Positions 16,804 to 26,035 of a DNA stretch of 64,000 nucleotides are shown here, in pieces (the first letter of the stretch is position 1; the number at the start of each line of letters is the position of its first letter). Source of the stretch: Dorea sp. AM10-31 (lineage in GTDB: Bacteria > Bacillota > Clostridia > Lachnospirales > Lachnospiraceae); the NCBI RefSeq assembly GCF_003435815.1, contig NZ_QTUV01000005.1:126501-190500 (forward strand). Direction: 5' to 3'. Under the pieces are notes generated by a model that had not been told where the DNA came from, did not search any database, and saw only the letters and a list, made by a program, of their open reading frames with translations. Made by a program: the position numbers and the translations under genes.

Positions 16804-18327
16804 TTATCGTTTCCTCTTCTGCTTCTTCTTAAACCGTCGCATCTTAATCAAACGCGCAATAAACAGCAGAATCAGCACGAACAGAACAGCCGTCAGCACG
16901 GCGAGTTCATAACTCTTCGTTCTTCCGTATTGCTGATATTTGGCTGCAAGCTGCTTCCAGATTTTTTCCGGAAGGATTTTTTTGACTTTATTTTTAATCA
17001 TTTTCTCAGTTTTGCCAGGTTTTGTAACTTTACTCTGATTTTTCACAGATGATTTTGGCTCAACTTTTGCCTTGTGTGCATCCAGATAAGACTGGCTCAG
17101 CTTCGCTCTTGCACTTCCGACAAGATTGCCTCTGTAAGTATAAGTCAATGTTGCTTCGGACGGCATGCTCTTGTCTACTTCCATCTTCATCTTCAGATCT
17201 GAAAATTTTACCCCTTTTGGCAGCATGACATAACCGCTGTTCTCATCGGCAAGGATTTCCCCGACATCTTTTGATGTCTCATTGCCGGAAACCGGAGTCT
17301 TTTTGAAATTCTTAAATGCATAATCGAATAAATGTCTCGTATCCGGGAAAATATTTCTTCCGTGTGTACGCATCACAACACAGACGAGTTTCGTATCACC
17401 TTTTTTTGCCATCGTGATCAATGTTGCCAGTGCATCCGAAGTAAACCCGGTCTTTCCGCCGACTACATATTTATAATAGTTCGAATTGCCCGGCCATAAC
17501 ATTTTATGTTTCTGATAAAATTCGTGCTTCTCTACGGTCTTTGATTTTGGAATTGTGTAATTCAGTGTCTGCACAATCTTGAAAAATTCCGGATGTTTGA
17601 ACAACTCTCTTCCAATCAGTGCCATATCTCTGGCGCACGTATAATGATTCGGATCATGCAGACCATTCGTATTTGCAAAATGAGAATTATTTCCACCCAG
17701 TTCTTTACATCTTACATTCATCTGCTGCACAAACCAGTTGTAATCATGTCCGGCATTTTTACCGACATTTGCCCCGACTGCGTACGCAGCTTCATTTGCC
17801 GATGCAAGAAGTGTCGCATACAACGCCTGTTCCAGCGTGATCTTATTCCCTTTTTTCAGCCCGATGGAGGAATCGCCCGGTTGAATAAATGACACGCAGT
17901 CTTTTGTAAATATAACCGGATCATCCATCTTGCCATTCTCCAGTGCAACCAATGCTGTCAGCACCTTTGTGATACTCGCCGGATATTCGTGTGTGTCAAT
18001 GTTTTTTGCATACAGAATCGCACCTGTACCGGCATCCATTACAATTCCGGACTCTCCGTAAGTTCCCGGTCCTTTCGACCAGCCCTTGATCTGGTTCGAC
18101 TGGATCTTCATCTTATAGACTTTCTTTAATTCTTTTTCCCGCTGCTGTTCCGGTGTCAGCTTCTTTTTTGTTTTGCGTTTTTTTCCGGTCTTTTTCGCGG
18201 CTGTAGTTTTTGCGGTTGCCGAACTGTTTGTTCTCGCTGCATTTGCCTGCACCACCGGTCCCAGGCATAAAGACAGTGCAAGAAGCGCTGCCAGACATCT
18301 TCTTCCTATTTTTTTCCTATTAAACAT
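16804..18327 (-). CDS. D-alanyl-D-alanine carboxypeptidase (PBP5-type, DacA/DacF-like)
   Basis: This 507-residue exported penicillin-binding protein trims the terminal D-Ala from peptidoglycan pentapeptides. A signal peptide (about residues 1-30) is followed by a basic, Lys-rich linker. The S11 active-site motifs are SITK (118-121), SAN (176-178) and KTG (292-294). A C-terminal domain follows, then a membrane anchor (VLTAVLFVLILLFIARL) and a basic tail. The transmembrane anchor replaces the amphipathic helix of classical PBP5, as is usual in clostridia. It is monocistronic between its own promoter and terminator. Confident family call; which sporulation or vegetative paralogue it is cannot be told. 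Confidence 0.93.
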   Translation of the reverse strand: MFNRKKIGRRCLAALLALSLCLGPVVQANAARTNSSATAKTTAAKKTGKKRKTKKKLTPEQQREKELKKVYKMKIQSNQIKGWSKGPGTYGESGIVMDAGTGAILYAKNIDTHEYPASITKVLTALVALENGKMDDPVIFTKDCVSFIQPGDSSIGLKKGNKITLEQALYATLLASANEAAYAVGANVGKNAGHDYNWFVQQMNVRCKELGGNNSHFANTNGLHDPNHYTCARDMALIGRELFKHPEFFKIVQTLNYTIPKSKTVEKHEFYQKHKMLWPGNSNYYKYVVGGKTGFTSDALATLITMAKKGDTKLVCVVMRTHGRNIFPDTRHLFDYAFKNFKKTPVSGNETSKDVGEILADENSGYVMLPKGVKFSDLKMKMEVDKSMPSEATLTYTYRGNLVGSARAKLSQSYLDAHKAKVEPKSSVKNQSKVTKPGKTEKMIKNKVKKILPEKIWKQLAAKYQQYGRTKSYELAVLTAVLFVLILLFIARLIKMRRFKKKQKRKR

Positions 18328-18404
18328 ATATTACCCTTACTTTCGTTTACTGTTCTCTGCCGTTCCCCGTATGCGTCCAAATCAGATTTTCGACAGTTTT
18401 GTTC

Positions 18405-18432
18405 ATTATACCACACTTTTCTCACTTCTCAA
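18405..18432 (-). promoter_or_regulatory. Promoter of the D,D-carboxypeptidase gene
   Basis: TTGAGA (18427-18432) and a perfect TATAAT (18405-18410) lie 16 bp apart on the minus strand, about 80 bases upstream of the ATG. Confidence 0.75.
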
Positions 18433-18453
18433 ACCTTGCCGCTGGCAGCTTCT

Positions 18454-18534
18454 GGGGACGGGGCTTTTTGAGAAAATCCCCGTCCCCATTTCAAAAAGCC
18501 CTGTCCCCATTTCAAAAGGCCCTGTCCCCATTTC
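18454..18534. repeat. GGGGACGGGG REP-like cluster, copy 2
   Basis: A hairpin of GGGGACGGGG with CCCCGTCCCC is followed by two further CC(C/T)GTCCCCATTTC half units spaced by about 23 bp. It lies upstream of the carboxypeptidase promoter and belongs to the family also seen at 3844 and 26036. Nothing else was recognised between 18535 and 18559 or between 18594 and 18679. Confidence 0.75.
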
Positions 18535-18559
18535 ACCGAAAAGCACTCGCAAAAAGGGC

Positions 18560-18593
18560 AAGAGCCATCGCTTTCGCGGTGGCTCTTTTATTT
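18560..18593 (-). terminator. Terminator of the salvage operon
   Basis: Arms AAGAGCCA and TGGCTCTT close a GC-rich stem with a TTTC loop. T-rich stretches flank both sides. It lies downstream of the aldolase gene. Confidence 0.75.
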
Positions 18594-18679
18594 AAGGGGT
18601 TCCCTTCTCTATTATACAATGTATATTAAGGGAATGGAGGGTTATTTATATTATTTTAAAATGTGAATTGTCGGATAAA

Positions 18680-19336
18680 TTAGTTTTTCTTTTTCGGCTG
18701 TCCGTAGCTCTTAAAGCTTTCCAGTACTTCTGCCATTTCTTCTTTAGACAGATATACAGGACCCCCAATTGTCTTTGTACGGTACTCTAACTCAGCACAG
18801 AATTCCATTCCACATGCCAGAGAATAAGCGCTCTTTAAGCTTCCGCCGCAAGCGAGCATACCGTGGTTAGCAAGCAGAACTGCGTTGCTGTCACCGATTG
18901 TATCAGAAGCTGCTTTCGCAAGCTCCGGTGTTCCATATGTGCAATACGGAGCACATGGTACTTCATCTACACCGGCATCTGCGATTACATAGTGAGCTGC
19001 TCTCAGTGGCTGACGAAGTGTTGCAAATACTGTACAGTACATAGAGTGTGTATGAACAACGGCTCTACATTCTGGTTTTGTTTTGTACATTGCTGTATGA
19101 AGTGCCCACTCGCTTGATGGTTTCTTGTCTCCATCTACGATATTAGCATCCAGGTCCATGATAACTACATCTTCCGGTTTTACATCGAAGTATCCGATTC
19201 CTGAAGGGCTGATAGCCATGTAACCTTTTTCTGCGTTATAAATACTGATATTTCCGCTTGTTCCGGATGTCAGTCTGTCAGCGCTCATCTTTTTGCCATA
19301 TTCTACAATCTGTTCTCTTTCTTCCTGCATTAACAT
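18680..19336 (-). CDS. Class II aldolase (fuculose-phosphate aldolase type; DHAP-shunt candidate)
   Basis: This 218-residue protein is of the class II aldolase/adducin family, the usual size for L-fuculose-1-phosphate aldolase. Motifs are TSGTSGNISI (about residues 22-31), the zinc ligands HTHSMYC (about 95-101) and NHGMLACG (about 155-162). Next to mtnA and mtnK it most likely cleaves 5-methylthioribulose-1-phosphate or 5-deoxyribulose-1-phosphate to DHAP and (methylthio)acetaldehyde, as the Ald2/DrdA enzymes of the DHAP shunt do. It is not MtnB plus MtnD: the other genes of the universal methionine salvage pathway are absent. It is last in the five-gene operon. Confidence 0.87.
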   Translation of the reverse strand: MLMQEEREQIVEYGKKMSADRLTSGTSGNISIYNAEKGYMAISPSGIGYFDVKPEDVVIMDLDANIVDGDKKPSSEWALHTAMYKTKPECRAVVHTHSMYCTVFATLRQPLRAAHYVIADAGVDEVPCAPYCTYGTPELAKAASDTIGDSNAVLLANHGMLACGGSLKSAYSLACGMEFCAELEYRTKTIGGPVYLSKEEMAEVLESFKSYGQPKKKN

Positions 19337-19453
19337 TGTTTTTCCCTCTTTCTTTCGCTTTCAATAAAAGGTGCTCTGATTAATAATTTCATTTTATCAT
19401 TCTCTCCTTTTTACTCTTGTCCTGTTCGCTGTCGTTTCTATTTTCTACTAAAT

Positions 19454-19837
19454 CTACTCTCCAAGTGGTTCAAATACAAGTTCTTTGGAAAGATTACTTT
19501 TCACAAGGCAATCATCATAAGCTCTCTTCGCTACATCTTCGGATACTTCTTTCGGAACTCCTGTAACTTCGATCTTATGTCTGATATATGTTTTTTTATC
19601 ATCGTGATAATCAAGTGCTACTGTTACAATAACTTTTTTGAATTCAATTCCATCTGCTTCACAAATCTTACGAGCGCATACGTCCAAACATGCTGCATAT
19701 CCGGCTTCGATGAAATCATGTGGTCCGAATACATATCCGTCTCCGCCATATTCTGTCGGATTGTCACAGTCTACGGAAACTTTTCCGTTAGAAATAACAG
19801 AGCCATATTTTCTCTCTTTATTCATACATGTAACCAT
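19454..19837 (-). CDS. OsmC-family protein
   Basis: This 127-residue protein has the OsmC/Ohr fold signature: GPHDFIEAGYAACLDVCARKI (about residues 38-58) with a conserved Cys, and a C-terminal DDCLVKSNLSK segment with the second Cys. Ohr-type members reduce organic hydroperoxides using these two cysteines; other OsmC proteins have unknown thiol chemistry. Here it sits between mtnA and the aldolase in one operon. A role in handling a reactive sulfur or aldehyde product of the pathway is possible but unproven. The start has GAGG eight bases upstream. Confidence 0.83.
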   Translation of the reverse strand: MVTCMNKERKYGSVISNGKVSVDCDNPTEYGGDGYVFGPHDFIEAGYAACLDVCARKICEADGIEFKKVIVTVALDYHDDKKTYIRHKIEVTGVPKEVSEDVAKRAYDDCLVKSNLSKELVFEPLGE

Positions 19838-19899
19838 TGCTCTTACCTCTTTTCTTTATCTAAAGTCGGGGCAAAAGTCCCGGCTATAATGTTTTAATT

Positions 19900-20955
19900 T
19901 TAGTAGAAGTCTTTCACTTCACCTTTGAAGTAATCATTTAACAGATACGGTACATAGACACCTTTATCTGTTACAACACCACTGATGAGATGTGGCGGTA
20001 CTATATCGAATGATGGATAGATTCCTTTTACTTCCGGAATTGTATTCGGGATACCTCGGTAAGAAAGTACCTGTGCAGGATCTCTTTCCTCGATAACGAT
20101 ATCTTTTCCGTACATTTTGTCTTCATCCGGGATTCCTGTTACATAGTATGGAATTCCGAAATATTTTGCCAAAATGGAAATCTGGAAAGTACCGATCTTA
20201 TTAGCAATATGCCCATCTCTTGCGATCGTATCTGCTGCTGAAGTAAAGAGATCGATACCTTTGTGCTGCATAGAATAAGCTACCATATTATCTGTAATAA
20301 CTGTTGTATCGAATCCCATCTGTGCACAGCATGTAGATGTCAGTCTAGCTCCCTGCAGATACGGTCTTGTCTCTGCACAGAAGATTTTAATATCGTTGTT
20401 GTTCTTTCTTGCTGCACGAAGCATCATTCCGATGATTGTCTCACCGAAGCACTGTGTAAGGATTGTTCCGTTCTTCGGGAACAGAGCTGCCAGGTTCTCT
20501 CCAACTTTACCCATTGTTGTATATCTTCTGTTCAGAGAATCAACAGTTCTGTTGAAACATGCTTCTACTGCACTTTTTCCTTCTGCAAGTGCTTCTTTTG
20601 CAACCTTTAAGCAGCCTTCTGTGATAATTCCCATACGGTTTGCTGTTGTCGGCCTTGCATGTGAAATATCATAAGAAGCCTGTGTTAAGAACTTGATCTG
20701 CTCTTCTTCTGTCTTTCCTTCTACTTCGTGTGCTGCCAGTGCCATTCCCATACCAGCTGCTGTATATGGTCCTGCACTCTGCGTAACCATATCTGTGATT
20801 GCCTGTGCAACTTCTTTATAAGTTGTACACTCAACAAATTTTACCTCTGTAGGATAAATTCTACGGTCTAATATTCTTACTTTTCCATTCTCATACCATG
20901 CTACATTTTCATACTGGAGCATGAATGCCAAATCCTGATCACATCTTTCCATCAT
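19900..20955 (-). CDS. mtnA: S-methyl-5-thioribose-1-phosphate isomerase-like (MtnA)
   Basis: This 351-residue protein of the eIF2B-alpha/MtnA family converts methylthioribose-1-phosphate, or the 5-deoxy analogue, to the 1-phospho-ribulose form. The catalytic Cys (C169 in ILTQCFGE) and Asp (D242 in SAADTIARDG) are in place, and ANKIGT follows. The usual HCNxG around the Cys is QCFGE here, so it belongs to a diverged branch that may prefer 5-deoxyribose-1-phosphate. It lies between mtnK and the OsmC gene in one operon, and its product would feed the class II aldolase. Confidence 0.88.
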   Translation of the reverse strand: MMERCDQDLAFMLQYENVAWYENGKVRILDRRIYPTEVKFVECTTYKEVAQAITDMVTQSAGPYTAAGMGMALAAHEVEGKTEEEQIKFLTQASYDISHARPTTANRMGIITEGCLKVAKEALAEGKSAVEACFNRTVDSLNRRYTTMGKVGENLAALFPKNGTILTQCFGETIIGMMLRAARKNNNDIKIFCAETRPYLQGARLTSTCCAQMGFDTTVITDNMVAYSMQHKGIDLFTSAADTIARDGHIANKIGTFQISILAKYFGIPYYVTGIPDEDKMYGKDIVIEERDPAQVLSYRGIPNTIPEVKGIYPSFDIVPPHLISGVVTDKGVYVPYLLNDYFKGEVKDFY

Positions 20956-21020
20956 ACATCTTCCTTTTCTTATAGATACCTTCCGGACCGTTTTACCAGC
21001 CCGGAAAGTGATTTCTTTAC

Positions 21021-22226
21021 TTATTTTAAATATTCTTTACCCACAGCTTTGATTGCTGCTCCGTTTTTCAGAGTTCTTCTTTCCTTGATCAGCTTAATAC
21101 CAATCTGGATCAAAGCTCTCTCCATCGGTACTCTCTGGTCAACATTTGTAACAGAAGTAACTTCTTTTACTTTTGAGTCTCCAACGACACGACGGATGAT
21201 TTCTGTTCCGGCATATCCAAAGGAATCTGCCATTACTTTGTCTGTGTAATATTTCTTGAATCCTTCTGTCTTGTACAGCGGAAATTCAACAAGCGCATCC
21301 CATTTTGCTGAGAATTTCTCTTTGAACTTATCTGTAACTTCTCCGATTGTCTTCTCAATCCATGTCAGGAATTCTGTATTTTCAGAATCTGTGTAGTATT
21401 TGTTTGCCCAGGCAAAGAACAGGTTTCCGATTACATTACCGATATCATATCCCATTGGTCCATAGAATGCAAATTCAGGATCGATTACCTTTGTTCCTTC
21501 TTGATTTACGAAAATAGAGCCTGAATGTAAATCTCCGTGGATCAGTGCCTGTGCATGATTCATAAAGTCATCACGAAGCTGTCCTACCTCTGCATGCAGG
21601 TCTTCATCTCCATAGAGTTTTTCTTTTACGAAATCCATGTTCTGATCCAGAATGATGTTACGTCCCTTGTAATCATAGTATGGCTCTGTAAATACCAGAT
21701 CTTCTGAAATATCGCAAAGTTCCGGGTTTGTAAATAATTTTACTTTTTCTTTCTTCTCTGCTCTGTTCATGATCAGATCTGTTGTTGGAAGCAGCGTATC
21801 TGCCATAAAAGTTGCAATATCATCTGCAAGTTTCGGGAAAGTCTTACCTGCTGCCATTTCTGTACGAAGGTTCTTATAAGCGGAAATATCTTCCATAGAT
21901 AATGCATACATGTTCTCATCATAGAGGTAAATTTCCGGAACAAATCCTTCTGATAATTTTCCTTCAATGCCAAGAATCTCCGCTTCAATTTTATTACGAT
22001 GCATATCAAGCGGTCTTCCTGATGAACGAAGAACGGTATCTGCCTGTTTGATGATCAGAGATTTTCCTGTTTCCGGATTCCAGACTTTAAATACATAGTT
22101 GATGTTTCCATCACCGATCTCGATTGCTTCTAATTTTTCGTCTTCTTTAAAATATCCAACTTTTTCTACTGCATATTCTTTTGCTGTATTAACATTCAGC
22201 AAAAAATGCTTTGAATATTTATCCAT
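21021..22226 (-). CDS. mtnK: S-methyl-5-thioribose kinase
   Basis: This 401-residue aminoglycoside-phosphotransferase-fold kinase phosphorylates methylthioribose at C1 using ATP. A nucleotide-loop region GDGNINYVFKV (about residues 38-48), the Brenner motif ALIHGDLHSGSIF (about 226-238) and the metal-binding DPEFAFYGPMGYDIG (about 247-261) match MtnK closely. It follows a permease gene by 50 bases and precedes mtnA by 65 bases, so the sugar is probably imported and phosphorylated directly. 5-Deoxyribose is an alternative or additional substrate, as reported for DHAP-shunt kinases. Confidence 0.93.
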   Translation of the reverse strand: MDKYSKHFLLNVNTAKEYAVEKVGYFKEDEKLEAIEIGDGNINYVFKVWNPETGKSLIIKQADTVLRSSGRPLDMHRNKIEAEILGIEGKLSEGFVPEIYLYDENMYALSMEDISAYKNLRTEMAAGKTFPKLADDIATFMADTLLPTTDLIMNRAEKKEKVKLFTNPELCDISEDLVFTEPYYDYKGRNIILDQNMDFVKEKLYGDEDLHAEVGQLRDDFMNHAQALIHGDLHSGSIFVNQEGTKVIDPEFAFYGPMGYDIGNVIGNLFFAWANKYYTDSENTEFLTWIEKTIGEVTDKFKEKFSAKWDALVEFPLYKTEGFKKYYTDKVMADSFGYAGTEIIRRVVGDSKVKEVTSVTNVDQRVPMERALIQIGIKLIKERRTLKNGAAIKAVGKEYLK

Positions 22227-22276
22227 TTTTAAATTCCTACTTTCTGACTTTTAAGTTCTGTCTTTAATTTCTGTTC

Positions 22277-23599
22277 TTAGTTTGCTTTTGCAGCTTTTCC
22301 TTTGAATTTCGGCCATCCAATGACAATAAAGATTACACCGAAAATGATCATGAGGATGTCATACCATACATATGGCATAATAGTTACAGGAGCGATCTTA
22401 GCCATAGCACCGGCTGTCAGTAACTGTCCTGCATATGGTGTTAAACCATTGAATGCAGATGAGAACAGGTCAAGAATGCTGGCTGTTCTTGCCGGAGCGA
22501 TATCAAACTCTTCTGAGATATCTTTTGCGATCGGTCCAACAGCGATGATTGAAATTGTGTTGTTTGTTGTTGCTACGTCTACTAAACTTACAAGTGCTGC
22601 GATACTAAGTTCTGCACCTACTTTGGATTTCATTCCCTTAGCCAGTTTGTTCAGTAACCAGTCGATACCACCCAGATACTGCATGATTGCAACAAGACCA
22701 CCTACGAAGATAGCGATGACTGCCATGTCCTGCATACCCTGCATACCTTCGTGTACAACCGTGAATGATTTTACAAATGAGAAATCTCCGTGGAAAACTC
22801 CGATAACCATTCCGGAAATAACGGAAATTGTCATAGCCATTACTGCATGCATTCCTGCCAGAGATAATGCAATGATTAAAATATAAGGAACTAAGTTCAC
22901 AAAGTTGATTGCTCCGCCTGCGGAAATCTTAGTTGCATCAATCGGATACAATGCAAGTGCTACTACTGTAATGATAACAGCAGGTCCAACCATGAAAATG
23001 TTTGCTTTAAATTTTTCTTTGTTTCCAATTCCCTGTGTTGTTGTTGCTGCGATTGTTGTATCAGAAATGAAGGAAAGGTTATCACCGAACATTGCTCCAC
23101 CTACTACTATACCGCTGACAAGTGCTACGCTTACACCTGTTTTAGATGCGATATCAATTCCGATTGGCATCAAGGCTGCTACAGTACCCATTGAAGTTCC
23201 CATTGAGAAACTCAGTATACAACCGATTAAGAATAATCCCGGAAGGATCATGTTGGCCGGCAAAATTGAAATACCGATGTTTGTTACTGTATCTGTTGCG
23301 TGCATTCCGCTTGCTACTCCGTAGAATGCTCCGGCCAGCATGTAGATGATTACCATCAGGATCAATGTGTCATCTCCGCCACCTTTGCAGAACATAACCA
23401 TTTTCTCTGTAAATGATTTTTTCTCAGCTACCGGACTTTTCATAAATAATGAAATTCCGGATGCTAAAAAGATACCGATCATTAATGGGAAGTTACCGAA
23501 ATCTCCGGTTCCGATGCCCATTGCGAAATAAACTACCAGGAATATTACCAGAGGTAATAACCCCATAAAGCTTCCTTTCTTGTTGTTAGCGTTTTCCAT
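22277..23599 (-). CDS. NhaC-family sodium-coupled permease
   Basis: This 440-residue membrane protein has about 11 hydrophobic segments and typical NhaC blocks (GCILSFSMGTSMGTVAALMPIG and ALVSLVDVATTNNTISIIAVGP). Members are called Na+/H+ antiporters, but several import organic substrates such as malate in exchange for lactate. As the first gene of the mtnK-mtnA-osmC-aldolase operon, it most likely carries methylthioribose, 5-deoxyribose or a related nucleoside. This is inference from context. The start has AAGGAAGAGT upstream. The promoter lies at 23843-23871, leaving a leader of about 235 bases. Confidence 0.85.
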   Translation of the reverse strand: MENANNKKGSFMGLLPLVIFLVVYFAMGIGTGDFGNFPLMIGIFLASGISLFMKSPVAEKKSFTEKMVMFCKGGGDDTLILMVIIYMLAGAFYGVASGMHATDTVTNIGISILPANMILPGLFLIGCILSFSMGTSMGTVAALMPIGIDIASKTGVSVALVSGIVVGGAMFGDNLSFISDTTIAATTTQGIGNKEKFKANIFMVGPAVIITVVALALYPIDATKISAGGAINFVNLVPYILIIALSLAGMHAVMAMTISVISGMVIGVFHGDFSFVKSFTVVHEGMQGMQDMAVIAIFVGGLVAIMQYLGGIDWLLNKLAKGMKSKVGAELSIAALVSLVDVATTNNTISIIAVGPIAKDISEEFDIAPARTASILDLFSSAFNGLTPYAGQLLTAGAMAKIAPVTIMPYVWYDILMIIFGVIFIVIGWPKFKGKAAKAN

Positions 23600-23707
23600 T
23601 TTACTCTTCCTTTCTTAACGTTATATGTATTTTCTTTTTTTAATGAAGTTCCTGGATTATCTTGTGGTCTTTTGTTTTGTATCCGTTTCTTCATTAATAA
23701 TAACGTT

Positions 23708-23759
23708 CGCTTGAATTGAATTTTGATACTGTGTCATGTTGTCGTGCGCTTGCATTCAA
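23708..23759. promoter_or_regulatory. Repeated motif in the salvage-operon leader (candidate DeoR sites)
   Basis: CGCTTGAATTGAA (23708-23720) and CGCTTGCATTCAA (23747-23759) are direct repeats 39 bp apart. The 9-bp core TGCATTCAA recurs at 24000-24008 at the DeoR gene's promoter, so this could be the DeoR binding motif. Confidence 0.45.
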
Positions 23760-23842
23760 CATAAAATGTCATTTTTCCTAAATACCTCTCAAAATCACAT
23801 TTTATTACGTCTACCCTCCTTCGTCTGTTTTGCTATAACAAC

Positions 23843-23871
23843 AAATTACAACATTGTTACACATTTGTCAA
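23843..23871 (-). promoter_or_regulatory. Promoter of the salvage operon
   Basis: A perfect TTGACA (23866-23871) and TAATTT (23843-23848) lie 17 bp apart on the minus strand. Confidence 0.7.
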
Positions 23872-23965
23872 CACTATTTTTGTTGATTTTTTTTACTTTC
23901 TTTGGTATTTTCTTGACTTTTATAGTCATTTTCACAACTCGTTCCAATTTTGCTCAATTTTAATG

Positions 23966-24008
23966 TTGAAAAATGCGAGTTTTTTTGGTATTATATTCAT
24001 GCATTCAA
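23966..24008 (+). promoter_or_regulatory. Promoter of the DeoR gene with candidate operator
   Basis: TTGAAA (23966-23971) and TATTAT (23989-23994) lie 17 bp apart. A TGCATTCAA motif (24000-24008) falls on the expected transcription start, which suggests autoregulation. Confidence 0.6.
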
Positions 24009-24056
24009 TAATATTATATATTTTTCCTATAATAATACTGAAAGGATTTACGAGTT

Positions 24057-24827
24057 ATGTTAAAGATTGACAGACAAAAACACCTGGACGAGGAACTTCA
24101 TACATATGGAAGCATCTTGATCTCCACAATGAGTCAGAAGCTGAATTGTAGTGAAGAAACGATTCGAAGGGATTTAAAGGAAATGGAAGCGCAGAACAAG
24201 CTGAAGCGTATCCATGGTGGAGCATTCCTGCCGGATGCAGATGACAAAGGTGCACCCGTACAATTACGTGAAACATTTTTCTCACAGGAAAAGAAACGAC
24301 TTGCAGCATGTGCAATTGATCGCTTTATTAAAGAAGGAGATACTATTTTTTTAGATTGCAGTACTACCTGCCTGGCACTTGCTAAGGAACTTGTACAACG
24401 GAATCAGAAAATGACCATTATTACTAACTCTCTTCGTATTATAAATTTATTTGGCAATCAATCTTCTGCCCTGAAGCTTATTGCACTTGGCGGAACATTC
24501 CGTCAGCGTTCCAATTCATTTACAGGATATCAGACTACGAATGCGATATCCTATTACATTGCAGATAAGTGCTTTATCAGCAACTCAGCCATCGACTTAA
24601 CCCACGGTCTGCTCGACAACAATATGAACGAAAGCCAGGTAAGAAAAGCTTTCATCTCTCAATCACGTAAACATTATCTGGTCGCTGACCATACCAAATT
24701 TTCAGATACTGCGGAATATAAGATCACAGATTTGAAAAATATTGATATGATTATCACAGATAAACGTCTATCCGATGTATGGGAAGATAAATTGCAACAA
24801 TGCAACATTCCCATTTGTTATTGCTAA
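24057..24827 (+). CDS. DeoR/GlpR-family transcriptional regulator
   Basis: This 256-residue protein has an N-terminal DeoR HTH (ISTMSQKLNCSEETIRRDLKEME, about residues 19-41) followed by KRIHGGAFL and a sugar-phosphate-sensing domain of the ribose-5-phosphate-isomerase-like fold (DCSTTCLALAKEL, about 98-110; ITNSLRI). DeoR proteins are typically released from DNA by a phosphorylated sugar. It is divergent from the salvage operon and just upstream of an alcohol dehydrogenase gene, so it very probably controls both, with methylthioribose-1-phosphate or a similar ester as effector (inference). Confidence 0.9.
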   Translation: MLKIDRQKHLDEELHTYGSILISTMSQKLNCSEETIRRDLKEMEAQNKLKRIHGGAFLPDADDKGAPVQLRETFFSQEKKRLAACAIDRFIKEGDTIFLDCSTTCLALAKELVQRNQKMTIITNSLRIINLFGNQSSALKLIALGGTFRQRSNSFTGYQTTNAISYYIADKCFISNSAIDLTHGLLDNNMNESQVRKAFISQSRKHYLVADHTKFSDTAEYKITDLKNIDMIITDKRLSDVWEDKLQQCNIPICYC

Positions 24828-24868
24828 ATACTACAAATCAGGTATAGAACCCTCAGGAGGCAATACAA

Positions 24869-26035
24869 ATGTTAAACTTTCACTATAGAAACCCGGCCCG
24901 CATCTTCTTCGGTGACGGAGCTGAAAATAATATGTACGATCTTTTAAAAGAATATAAAGTTACTTCTCTGATGTTTGTTTACAGCGGAGATTTCATCAAG
25001 ACACTTGGTATCTGGGATGTGATCAAAGATGCCTGCGATAAACTTGGAATCGATTTCCAGGAATGTGGGGAAGTTGTTCCGAACCCGAAGATCGAACTGA
25101 TCCGTGACCTTGTTAAAGTTTGTAAAGAGCACAAGACAGACTTCGTACTCGCTGCAGGCGGCGGAAGTTCTGTAGATACAGCAAAATCCATCGCACTTGG
25201 TATTCCTTACGATGGAGATGTCTGGGATTTCTTTGATGGATCAGCAACACCGGAAACAGCAGTTCCGGTTGGCGCTATCACAACTCTTCCGGCAAGTGGA
25301 TCTGAGACATCCAATGCAGCAATCGTTTCTAATGGATTGATGAAATTAGGATTCGAAGATGACATGATCATTCCGAAATTTGCGATCATGAACCCAAAAT
25401 ATACCATGGGACTTCCGGCATACCAGACATCCTGCGGATGTGCTGATATCCTCTCCCACCTGTTAGAGAGATATTTCTCTGATGTTGCTCACACCGATAC
25501 AACTGACTACATGATCGAAGGTGCTGTTCAGGCAGCAATGATCAATGCCAAACGTCTGATGAAAGATCCTGCAAACTATGATGCCCGTGCCGAGATCCAG
25601 TGGCTTGCATCTGTTGCTCACAACGGAATTCTGGATACAGGACGTGCCGCTGACTGGGGTTCACACAGAATCGAGCACGAGCTCAGCGCCCAGTATGGTA
25701 TTACACACGGCGAAGGAATGGCAGTAATTCTCATAGCATGGTGCAAATACATGGCTGAAGTTAAGCCTTACAAACTTGCCCAGCTTGCTGTTCGTGTTTT
25801 CAATGCTGATCCATACAACTACACCGAAAAAGAACTTGCTTACATCTTAGCCGATAAGTTAAAAGAATTCTTCCAGTCACTGAATCTTCGTACTTCCCTC
25901 ACAGAGATGGAAATCGACGATGCACACTTCGAAGAAATGGCTAACAGAGCTACACACAATGACACCGCTCCGGTAGGACATTACGTACCGCTGCATGTGA
26001 AAGAGTTTGTTGAGATTCTGAAGCTTGCGATTTAA
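24869..26035 (+). CDS. Iron-containing alcohol dehydrogenase
   Basis: This 388-residue group III alcohol dehydrogenase has the NAD(P) loop AAGGGSSVDTAKSIA (about residues 94-108) and iron ligands in the SCGCADILSHLLERYF and HRIEHELSAQYGITHGEGMA segments. The start follows CAGGAGGC. It is 42 bases downstream of the DeoR gene and likely cotranscribed. Reducing the acetaldehyde or methylthioacetaldehyde released by the class II aldolase to the alcohol would complete the pathway and regenerate NAD+. Its TAA stop is immediately followed by the palindrome at 26036. Confidence 0.92.
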   Translation: MLNFHYRNPARIFFGDGAENNMYDLLKEYKVTSLMFVYSGDFIKTLGIWDVIKDACDKLGIDFQECGEVVPNPKIELIRDLVKVCKEHKTDFVLAAGGGSSVDTAKSIALGIPYDGDVWDFFDGSATPETAVPVGAITTLPASGSETSNAAIVSNGLMKLGFEDDMIIPKFAIMNPKYTMGLPAYQTSCGCADILSHLLERYFSDVAHTDTTDYMIEGAVQAAMINAKRLMKDPANYDARAEIQWLASVAHNGILDTGRAADWGSHRIEHELSAQYGITHGEGMAVILIAWCKYMAEVKPYKLAQLAVRVFNADPYNYTEKELAYILADKLKEFFQSLNLRTSLTEMEIDDAHFEEMANRATHNDTAPVGHYVPLHVKEFVEILKLAI

